Shown piece after piece: positions 5,785-11,407 of a stretch of 12,051 nt of DNA. The position numbers and the translations under genes are program-made. The stretch spans positions 1 to 12,051 of the forward strand of contig CADCUZ010000057.1 in assembly GCA_902806015.1 (NCBI GenBank). The letters are read 5' to 3'. The notes under the pieces were generated by a model. The model did no database searches. It was not told where the DNA came from and worked only from the letters and a program-made list of their open reading frames with translations. Source of the stretch: an uncultured Rubrobacteraceae bacterium. Its GTDB lineage: Bacteria; Actinomycetota; Rubrobacteria; Rubrobacterales; Rubrobacteraceae. Each line of letters starts with the position of its first letter. Positions within the stretch are counted from its first letter, which is position 1.

Positions 5785-7554
5785 TCAGTCCCTGTCAGGG
5801 ACGCCGCCGACGACATGGCCGGCGGTCTCGCGGGTGCCGTCGAGGATGGGCTCGTACTCGTTGATCTTGTCTATGGAGAGCCCCATCGCGGCGTTGACCT
5901 CACGCTCGCACATGATCTCGACGAGCACCGGCACCCGCCGCTCCTCGCTGGTCCTCGCCGCCCAGTCGAGCGCTTCCTGTATCCCGTCCGGCTCCCGTAC
6001 CCTGCGTCCCGCGGCGCCCATCGCCTCCATCACCGTGACGTTGTCTATCCCGTACTCGCTCTCGGGCCCCTCGTAGCCGATGTCCACCGCGTAGTTCATC
6101 CCGTACTTGAGCTCCCCCTGACGGATGAGGCCCATGTAGGCGTTGTTGAGCATGACGAGAACGTAGGGGATCTTGTACTGAACTGCGACCGCGATCTCTT
6201 CCATCAGGAACTGGAAGGAGTAGTCCCCGACGACGCCGACGACAAGGTTGTCCGGACGGCCGAGCTTGACCCCTATGCAGGCCGGGACCTCCCATCCGAG
6301 CGGTCCTGCTTGGCCGCAGCAGAGGTAGTGGCGCGGCTTGTAGGTCTTCTGGAACTGGCCAGAGAAGATCTGGTAGAGACCTATGGCCGTCACCACGATG
6401 GCGTCCTCGTCGAAGAACCTGTTCATCTCCTGGAAGGCCCGCTGCGGCTTTACGGGAACGTTGTCGAAATCCGTCTTCCGGAGCAGCGTAGAACGCAGCT
6501 CGTCCACCCGCTCCACCCACGCGCCGGGCTCGCGCTCCGGGGTCATGGCGCGAGCGGTATCCGTCATCGCCCCCAGCGCCAGCTTCGCGTCGGAGACGAC
6601 GGCGAGGTCCGGAGGGAAGACCCGGCCCATCTGGCGCGGGTCGATGTCCACGTGGACGAATTTCCGGTCGCCGCGGTAGACGTCGAGGTCGCCGGTGTGA
6701 CGCTCAGCCCAGCGGTTGCCGATGCCGATCACGAGGTCGCTCTCTAGGAAGAGGGCGTTGGCGTAGCGCTGGCTGGTCTGGAGGCCGACGATGCCCATGA
6801 AGAGCGGATGGTCCTCCGGGATGGTCCCCTTGCCCATGTACGTCGGGCTGACCGGCACCTGCAGGTACTCGGCGAGCTCCATCAGCTCGTCCGCGGCGTC
6901 GGCCCCTATTACGCCGCCCCCCGGCATCAGGACGGGCCGCTCGGCCTCCAGGATCATCTCGACCGCCCGCCTGATGGCGTTCGGACGGGGCGCGGGCTTC
7001 TCGAAGCGCAGGGGGCCGCCCCGGTCCGCGTCGAAGTCCACCGTAAGCCCGCTGGTCTGCACGTCGAGCGGCAGGTCGATGAGGACGGGGCCCGGACGGC
7101 CTTCCTGGGCGATGCGAAAGGCCTCGCGGAAGGTCCACACCAACTGGCCTGGCTCCCTCACCTGGACGGCCCACTTGGTGACGGGCTTCGCGATCTCGAC
7201 GATGTCCACCGCCTGGAAGGCCTCTTTGTGCAGGACGTTCGTGGGGGCCTGTCCGGTTATGCAGATCTGGGGTATCGAGTCCGCCATGCAGGTGTAGAGG
7301 CCCGTGATCATGTTCGTCCCCGCGGGCCCGCTGGTCCCTATGTTGATCCCGACCTTCCCCGTGACCCGCGTGTACCCGTCGGCCGCGTGCGACCCGCCCT
7401 CTTCGTGCCGCACCGAGTAGTGCCGTATCCGCCCGGATTCGTGCATGGCCTTGTAGAGGGGTAGTATCGCCGCCCCCGGCACCCCGAAGGCGACCTCTAC
7501 ACCCTCGTCCTCCATCACCTTCACGACCGCGTCCATCACGTCCATACGTGCCAC
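5785..7554 (-). CDS. gcl: Glyoxylate carboligase (tartronate-semialdehyde synthase)
   Basis: This ThDP- and FAD-dependent enzyme condenses two glyoxylates to tartronate semialdehyde and CO2. The 589-residue protein is co-linear with E. coli Gcl throughout: AFGVPGAAI (22-30), TSGPAGTNMITGLY (74-87), ICITGQAP (97-104), RKTDFDNVPVKPQR (359-372), CGQAGPLGW (413-421), the ThDP motif from GDYSFQF (443) to LNN (469-471), and MGLSIDKINEYE near the C-terminus. Acetolactate synthases and oxalyl-CoA decarboxylases lack the FDNVPVKPQR block. The GTG start is chosen because GGAGGG lies 7 nt upstream (7562-7567) and it gives the usual MARM N-terminus; the ATG at 7545 lies 16 nt from the site. Residue 51 (codon 7402-7404, GAA) is Glu in RHEEGGSH, whereas E. 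coli Gcl has Val there. It sits between glxR and the glycerate kinase gene. Confidence 0.93.
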   Translation of the reverse strand: MARMDVMDAVVKVMEDEGVEVAFGVPGAAILPLYKAMHESGRIRHYSVRHEEGGSHAADGYTRVTGKVGINIGTSGPAGTNMITGLYTCMADSIPQICITGQAPTNVLHKEAFQAVDIVEIAKPVTKWAVQVREPGQLVWTFREAFRIAQEGRPGPVLIDLPLDVQTSGLTVDFDADRGGPLRFEKPAPRPNAIRRAVEMILEAERPVLMPGGGVIGADAADELMELAEYLQVPVSPTYMGKGTIPEDHPLFMGIVGLQTSQRYANALFLESDLVIGIGNRWAERHTGDLDVYRGDRKFVHVDIDPRQMGRVFPPDLAVVSDAKLALGAMTDTARAMTPEREPGAWVERVDELRSTLLRKTDFDNVPVKPQRAFQEMNRFFDEDAIVVTAIGLYQIFSGQFQKTYKPRHYLCCGQAGPLGWEVPACIGVKLGRPDNLVVGVVGDYSFQFLMEEIAVAVQYKIPYVLVMLNNAYMGLIRQGELKYGMNYAVDIGYEGPESEYGIDNVTVMEAMGAAGRRVREPDGIQEALDWAARTSEERRVPVLVEIMCEREVNAAMGLSIDKINEYEPILDGTRETAGHVVGGVPDRD

Positions 7555-7561
7555 CGCGAAA

Positions 7562-7570
7562 CCCTCCTTT
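7562..7570 (-). promoter_or_regulatory. Ribosome binding site of gcl
   Basis: AAAGGAGGG on the minus strand lies 7 nt before GTG 7554 and 16 nt before the in-frame ATG at 7545. The spacing decides for the GTG start. Confidence 0.7.
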
Positions 7571-7594
7571 CCCGGCCCGGAGCCGGCTGTCGCC

Positions 7595-8482
7595 TCAGCT
7601 TATCTCGTGCCCCGACTGGTCCTCGATGACTCTCAACAGCGCCGAATGGTCCTCGCCGCCCCAGCCCTTCCTCTTCATCGTCAGGAGCATCTGGTCCACG
7701 ACGGCCGTTACCGGCAGCGCGACCCCGTACTCGCGGCCCGCGGCGAGCGCGATACCTAAGTCCTTGTGGTGAAGCTCCGAGCGGAATCCGGGGTCGAAGG
7801 TGTGGGAAAGGAACTTCTCCCGCTTGACCTCCATCACCTTGTTGCCTGCCAAGCCGCCGCCGAGGACGTCCAGGATCTTCTCCGGCGCGACCCCGCCTTT
7901 GGAGCCGAGCACCAGTGCCTCCGAGACGGCCTCGATAGTCAACGCCACTACGATCTGGTTTGCCGCCTTGGTGACCTGCCCCGCCCCGCTCGGCCCGACG
8001 TGCGTCACCGTCTTGCCCATGACCTCGAAGAGCGGGTTCGCGCGCTCGAAGTCCTGCTCGTCGCCGCCGACCATGATCGAAAGTGTCCCGTCTATCGCCC
8101 CGACGTCCCCACCGGAGACCGGCGCGTCCAGCATCGAGGCGCCTTTCTCCTTAGCCGCCTCCGCCAACTCTTCGGTGACGACGGGGGAGATGGTGCTCAT
8201 GTCCACGATCAAGGCGCCCTCCCGAATCCCCTCGAAGACCCCGCCCTCGCCCGCGAGCACCTCCTCGACCTGCGGCGAGTTTGGGAGCATGGTGATGACG
8301 ACGTCGCACCTCTCCGCGACCTCCTTGGGGCTGCCGGCTGCCGTGGCCCCTTCTCCCGCCAGCTCCTCGGCCTTCTCCGGGCTGCGGTTGTGGACCACCA
8401 GGTCGTAACCGGCTTCCATCAAGTTTTTCGCCATCGGTCGGCCCATGATCCCGAGTCCGATGAACCCTATCGTGTCCGCCAA
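7595..8482 (-). CDS. glxR: Tartronate semialdehyde reductase (2-hydroxy-3-oxopropionate reductase)
   Basis: The protein has 295 residues and the layout of the beta-hydroxyacid dehydrogenase family. GFIGLGIMG gives the GxGxxG motif at 9-14. DAPVSGG (119-125) is the substrate-binding signature. GQVTKAANQ (169-176) holds catalytic Lys172 and Asn175, and HHKDLGIAL (238-246) is the C-terminal conserved block. It reduces tartronate semialdehyde to D-glycerate. Sequence alone cannot fully separate it from 3-hydroxyisobutyrate dehydrogenase; its place between hyi and gcl decides the assignment. The start is TTG at 8482, 5 nt after GGGAGG (8488-8493). The next in-frame ATG, codon 13, would destroy the nucleotide-binding motif. 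It begins 14 nt after the hyi stop and ends 40 nt before gcl, so it is operonic. Confidence 0.9.
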   Translation of the reverse strand: MADTIGFIGLGIMGRPMAKNLMEAGYDLVVHNRSPEKAEELAGEGATAAGSPKEVAERCDVVITMLPNSPQVEEVLAGEGGVFEGIREGALIVDMSTISPVVTEELAEAAKEKGASMLDAPVSGGDVGAIDGTLSIMVGGDEQDFERANPLFEVMGKTVTHVGPSGAGQVTKAANQIVVALTIEAVSEALVLGSKGGVAPEKILDVLGGGLAGNKVMEVKREKFLSHTFDPGFRSELHHKDLGIALAAGREYGVALPVTAVVDQMLLTMKRKGWGGEDHSALLRVIEDQSGHEIS

Positions 8483-8487
8483 GACGT

Positions 8488-8493
8488 CCTCCC
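8488..8493 (-). promoter_or_regulatory. Ribosome binding site that fixes the TTG start of glxR
   Basis: GGGAGG on the minus strand lies in the 14-nt gap after the hyi stop codon and 5 nt before TTG 8482. No ATG is available without losing the Rossmann motif. Confidence 0.65.
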
Positions 8494-8496
8494 GCT

Positions 8497-9309
8497 CTAG
8501 AGTTTCAGGTCAGAGACCGCGACGTCCCCGCCGCGCAGTTCTTCGGGCAGCCAGCCGAAGCTCGCCCCCGTGTCGCCCCGGGACGGGATGTACTCCAGGC
8601 CGACGTAACCGCCGTAGCCGAGGTTCTCCAGTTCGGCGAGGACGTAAGGGTAGTGGATTTCCCCGGTTCCGGGCTCCCCGCGTCCCGGGGAGTCCGCGAC
8701 CTGGACGTGACCCACCATGCCGATGTGGTTCCGCAGCGTCGCGACCAGGTTCCCCTCCATCCTTTGCATGTGATAGAAATCGTGCTGGATCTTCACGTTA
8801 TCCCGCCCGACCCCCTTCACGAACTCAACCGCCTGCCCCGTCGTGTACAGCAGATAGGGTCCGTTCTCGAACGTGTTCACCGCCTCCACCATGACCGTGA
8901 CGCCCGCGTCTTTCGCTCGATCCGCGGCGAAGGCGACGTTCTCCCGGGCGAGAGATAACTGCTCATCCCGGCCCATACCCTCCTTTTCGTGCCCGACGAG
9001 CACGTTCATGCGCCGGCACCCGAGCCTCCGCGCGAGGTCCAGGGCGACCGGCACGTTCTCCCGGAATTGCTTTACCCGCCCCGGATCGCTAACCAACCCC
9101 CGCTCGCCGCCGGGCATGTCCCCAGCATCGAAATTGAAGAGCGCGACCGCGAGGCTGGCCTCCCCTATGGCGGCCTCCACCTCCGCGAGATCCTCTCCCG
9201 AAGGCCACCAGAACTCGACCGCCGAGAAGCCCGCCTCCTCCGCCCGACCGAACCGCTCCAGAAACGGGACCTCCTTGAACAGGATCGAAACGTTCGCGCT
9301 GAACCACAT
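8497..9309 (-). CDS. hyi: Hydroxypyruvate isomerase
   Basis: This TIM-barrel enzyme of the AP-endonuclease-2/xylose-isomerase-like superfamily interconverts hydroxypyruvate and tartronate semialdehyde. The 270-residue product begins MWFSANVSILF, matching the FSANLSMLF start of E. coli Hyi. It carries the metal and acid-base residues Glu142 (VEAVNTF), Asp177 (QHDFYHMQRMEG), Gln203 (HVQVADSPGRGEPGTGEI) and Glu239 (YVGLEYIP). An ATG two codons upstream (9315) is possible, but GGGAG (9317-9321) is only 1 nt from it and 7 nt from the ATG at 9309, so the latter is preferred. It is the first gene of the hyi-glxR-gcl-kinase unit. A near-consensus promoter and a palindrome lie directly upstream. No catalytic residue is missing. 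Confidence 0.92.
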   Translation of the reverse strand: MWFSANVSILFKEVPFLERFGRAEEAGFSAVEFWWPSGEDLAEVEAAIGEASLAVALFNFDAGDMPGGERGLVSDPGRVKQFRENVPVALDLARRLGCRRMNVLVGHEKEGMGRDEQLSLARENVAFAADRAKDAGVTVMVEAVNTFENGPYLLYTTGQAVEFVKGVGRDNVKIQHDFYHMQRMEGNLVATLRNHIGMVGHVQVADSPGRGEPGTGEIHYPYVLAELENLGYGGYVGLEYIPSRGDTGASFGWLPEELRGGDVAVSDLKL

Positions 9310-9316
9310 TCCCATA

Positions 9317-9323
9317 CTCCCTT
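9317..9323 (-). promoter_or_regulatory. Ribosome binding site of hyi
   Basis: AAGGGAG on the minus strand is 7 nt from ATG 9309 but adjacent to ATG 9315. It supports the start two codons inside the longer frame. Confidence 0.6.
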
Positions 9324-9337
9324 TACTCCGTAATGCA

Positions 9338-9349
9338 AAACGTACGTTT
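9338..9349 (-). promoter_or_regulatory. Perfect 12-bp palindrome, candidate IclR-type operator
   Basis: AAACGTACGTTT is its own reverse complement. It lies about 10-20 nt downstream of the predicted hyi transcription start, where a bound repressor would block initiation or early elongation. IclR-family dimers bind short palindromes of this size. The adjacent iclR gene is the obvious candidate. The core CGTACG recurs at 9487-9492 without the A/T arms. Confidence 0.5.
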
Positions 9350-9364
9350 CACTTCACGGAATAC

Positions 9365-9394
9365 AGTATAAGTAATAGGGAGGTGGGCTGTCAA
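9365..9394 (-). promoter_or_regulatory. Sigma-70-type promoter of hyi-glxR-gcl-glycerate kinase
   Basis: Read on the minus strand, a perfect -35 TTGACA (9389-9394) is followed after 18 nt by TATACT (9365-9370), one mismatch from TATAAT. Transcription would start near 9357-9359, leaving a leader of about 48 nt before hyi. This is the closest match to a housekeeping promoter found in the window. Confidence 0.7.
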
Positions 9395-9559
9395 GGTCAA
9401 GCCTAGGGGCCGTTATGCTGTGCTGTGTCCGCGGCACGAGGGAGAGTGAGCGTCGATGACGGGGAGAGGCCCCCGAACGGGTATGACGTACGGGCGTAGA
9501 AAAGTTGCCTTGTTGCAGGTCTTCAGAGGCCGGCGCGGGATCAAAGAAAGCTGGCGGGG

Positions 9560-9589
9560 CGGTTTTCGGGCGGTGTCATCCGAAAATCG
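9560..9589 (-). terminator. Hairpin directly after iclR
   Basis: CGATTTTCGG and CCGAAAACCG (minus strand) pair over 10 bp with one G-U wobble around a 10-nt loop, beginning 3 nt after the iclR stop codon. There is no clear T-tract. It would separate the iclR transcript from the hyi promoter. Confidence 0.55.
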
Positions 9590-9592
9590 GCG

Positions 9593-10378
9593 TCAGGACG
9601 GGCCATTCAGGGAGCGGGAGAGGTTGGCGGCTATGCGCTTTATGTGGGGGATGATCTCCTCCAGACGCTCCCCGCCTAGCCTGCCCGCGGGCCCCGAGAC
9701 GCTGATTGCCGCCACGACCCTGCCCTCCGCGCCGAAGACGGGGGCCGCGACGCAGCCCACGCCCTCTTCGATCTCTTCCGCATCCGTGGCGTAGCCCTGA
9801 TCCCGGATGCGCACGAGTTCTTCGAGGAGCTGGTCCATGTCGGTGATCGTGTGCGGCGTGAACCGGACCAGCCCGCTGCGACGCAAGACCGCTTCGGCGA
9901 CCTCCGGCGCCTGGAAGGCGAGAAGCACCTTTCCGGTCCCACTCGCGTGGGGAGCGACCCGGTTTCCGGGCTCAGTGAACGTGCGGACCATGCGCGGGGC
10001 CGGCACCTGCTCGATGTAGACGACGGAGTTCCGGTCGAGCGCGGCGAGGTTGGCCGACTCCCGGCTCAACTCCATGAGCTCGTGGAGAAACGGACGAGCC
10101 AGAGGACCCAGCCGTTCCCGCGACGAAGAAGCGAGCGTTATCGCGCGTGGTCCCAGCGTGTACTTCCGGCTGTCGGAGACCTGGCGGGCGTAGCCCCGCC
10201 GCGTCAGCGTCGAGAGGAGCCTGTGTACCGTGCCGTTCGCTAGGCCGACCGAGAGCCCTATCTCGCTGACCCCCAACTCGCCATCGGAACGCCCCAACAC
10301 CTCCAAGATGTCCAGTGCCCGCTCTAGGGACTGGACCCCGCCCGCCTGCGGGACCGCACTATTCGCCGCGTCTACCAA
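9593..10378 (-). CDS. IclR-family transcriptional regulator of the glyoxylate/purine cluster
   Basis: This 261-residue protein has the standard IclR architecture. An N-terminal winged helix-turn-helix (about 15-80) begins VQSLERALDILEVL and has the recognition region SEIGLSVGLANGTVHRLLSTL (38-58). A C-terminal ligand-binding domain (about 90-255) contains HASGTGKVLLAF (144-155) and EEIEEGVGCVAAPVF (201-215). Start is TTG 10378; GGTAGGT immediately upstream is a poor site, so the start is less sure than the gene. It lies between the urate genes and the glyoxylate genes on the same strand. By analogy with E. coli AllR, an IclR protein that represses allantoin and gcl genes and responds to glyoxylate/allantoin, it probably controls the neighbouring operons. 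Orthology to AllR is not shown. Confidence 0.9.
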   Translation of the reverse strand: MVDAANSAVPQAGGVQSLERALDILEVLGRSDGELGVSEIGLSVGLANGTVHRLLSTLTRRGYARQVSDSRKYTLGPRAITLASSSRERLGPLARPFLHELMELSRESANLAALDRNSVVYIEQVPAPRMVRTFTEPGNRVAPHASGTGKVLLAFQAPEVAEAVLRRSGLVRFTPHTITDMDQLLEELVRIRDQGYATDAEEIEEGVGCVAAPVFGAEGRVVAAISVSGPAGRLGGERLEEIIPHIKRIAANLSRSLNGPS

Positions 10379-10486
10379 AGACCTACCCGCTCCCTAGAAC
10401 ACTTCTTCCCAAGACCGGAACCCGCAGAAGTATACTCCAGCAAGCCAACCCGGGACGCCCGGCGACCAAGCTCCCCAACTCGCTAA

Positions 10487-10507
10487 CCGTCCAATAAAAC
10501 CGGACGG
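10487..10507 (-). terminator. Hairpin between the DUF3830 gene and iclR
   Basis: CCGTCC and GGACGG form a 6-bp stem with a 9-nt T-rich loop (minus strand), about 58 nt after the DUF3830 stop codon. It could end the urate operon upstream of iclR, but the stem is short. The rest of the 186-nt gap shows no clear promoter. Confidence 0.35.
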
Positions 10508-10564
10508 GTTCACAGGCGGCCCGGCCAGAGGCCCGAAACCCAATAAACTTGGCGCTTACACGCG

Positions 10565-11005
10565 TCAAGTTTTCTCGAAGGCTATGTCCTGGGCGCCTTC
10601 CCAGAGGCAGAGTTCCCCCAGCGGGCGAAGGTTTTCGTGGCCTCCGGTGATCGTCATGAGGTGGTTGGCGGCGAGTTCGCCCAGCTTGCTCCTGAAGATA
10701 ATACCGTAGTAGGGGAAGAGTATCTCCGTCTCCGAGTAGCCGCCGGGGTAGAATAGGATCTCACCGGCTTGCGGCACGCCCGTCGCCTCCTCCCACGGGA
10801 CCCCGAGGTCGTAGTCTCCCAAAGGGATCCAGCACGACTCCCCGCTCCACCTGACGTGGATGATCTTCTGCCGGTACGGCAGCAACTTCTCGAAGGCCTC
10901 CACCGTCTTCGGGCACCTCTCCCGCTCCTGCCTCGCCAGGAACTCGAAGGGCCCGGCGGTTATCCTTACGTCACCCACACGTCTACGCTCCTCTCTTTTT
11001 TGCAT
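10565..11005 (-). CDS. DUF3830 family protein, predicted cyclophilin-like fold
   Basis: The 146-residue product is a soluble small protein with no signal peptide or membrane segment. Conserved blocks that I associate with DUF3830 are CPKTVEAFEKLLPY (31-44), RWSGES (52-57), PLGDYDLG (61-68), EILFYPGGYSETEILFPYYG (82-101), LAANHLMTITGG (111-122) and LWEGAQDI (134-141). The family has a cyclophilin-like beta barrel but no established reaction. The ATG at 11005 has GGAGG only 3 nt upstream. A GTG at 10978 (codon 10, VGDVRITAGPF) lies 9 nt after CTCCTC-complement GAGGAG and gives a more family-like N-terminus, so the true start may be there. It follows uraH by 48 nt on the same strand, which suggests a role in urate/ureide metabolism. 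That role is inference only. Confidence 0.8.
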   Translation of the reverse strand: MQKREERRRVGDVRITAGPFEFLARQERERCPKTVEAFEKLLPYRQKIIHVRWSGESCWIPLGDYDLGVPWEEATGVPQAGEILFYPGGYSETEILFPYYGIIFRSKLGELAANHLMTITGGHENLRPLGELCLWEGAQDIAFEKT

Positions 11006-11053
11006 GCGCCTCCAACGTAAACGGACACTTGTCCAGGGCTCCGCCTCTTTCGC

Positions 11054-11407
11054 TCAACTTCCCCGGTACGTGCTGTAGGACCAGGGGGAGGCGAGGAGTG
11101 GGACGTGGTAGTGGGAGTCCGGGTCGGCGATACCGAACCGGACCGGGACGCGGCCTAGGAAGGGCGGGTCCGGAAGACCTAGGTCCCCAGAGAAGTACCC
11201 GGCCACGTCGAAGACTATCTCGTAGAGGCCGGCGGCAAGCTCGCCCTCCCCGAGCAAAGGCTCGTCGGTGCGGCCGTTGGCGTTGGTGAACACCGATTTG
11301 AGGAGCCTCCGGCCTTCACCCTCCATGACGAACAGCTCTACCGCCATGCCGGGGGCGGGTTTGCCGCAGACGGTATCGAGGACGTGGGTGGTGAGAAAGC
11401 CGCTCAC
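11054..11407 (-). CDS. uraH: 5-hydroxyisourate hydrolase (transthyretin-like)
   Basis: The 117-residue transthyretin-related protein hydrolyses 5-hydroxyisourate, the product of uricase, to OHCU. Signatures are FLTTHVLDTVCGKPAPGM with His8, NGRTDEPLL with Arg46, HYHVPLLASP with His101, and the C-terminal YSTYRGS that marks hydrolases rather than transthyretin hormone carriers. The start is GTG at 11407, overlapping the uricase stop by GTGA (11404-11407), so translation is probably coupled. Longer upstream extension in this frame would only read antisense-like or uricase-overlapping sequence and has no family match. The product would act as the tetramer known for the family, in the cytoplasm. 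It is followed by the DUF3830 gene. Confidence 0.93.
   Translation of the reverse strand: MSGFLTTHVLDTVCGKPAPGMAVELFVMEGEGRRLLKSVFTNANGRTDEPLLGEGELAAGLYEIVFDVAGYFSGDLGLPDPPFLGRVPVRFGIADPDSHYHVPLLASPWSYSTYRGS

Noticed and set aside
4362..5864. 500-codon open frame on the + strand
   Set aside because: It lies antisense to the glycerate kinase gene, whose motifs are clear. Its translation is Arg/Gly/Ala-rich with no domain; it is a by-product of GC-rich codon bias.
5707..6747. 346-codon open frame on the + strand
   Set aside because: It is antisense to gcl, has no ribosome binding site or family match, and has the composition expected of a shadow frame.
9395..9559. Possible small gene or RNA between iclR and the hyi promoter
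   Set aside because: Short frames have no ribosome binding site or family match. Only a lone CGTACG core (9487-9492) was noted.
10429..10457. TATACT upstream of iclR as a -10 element
   Set aside because: The palindromic AGTATACT gives a good -10 on either strand, but no acceptable -35 hexamer lies 16-19 nt upstream (CGTCCC at 17 nt). A weak or activated promoter remains possible.
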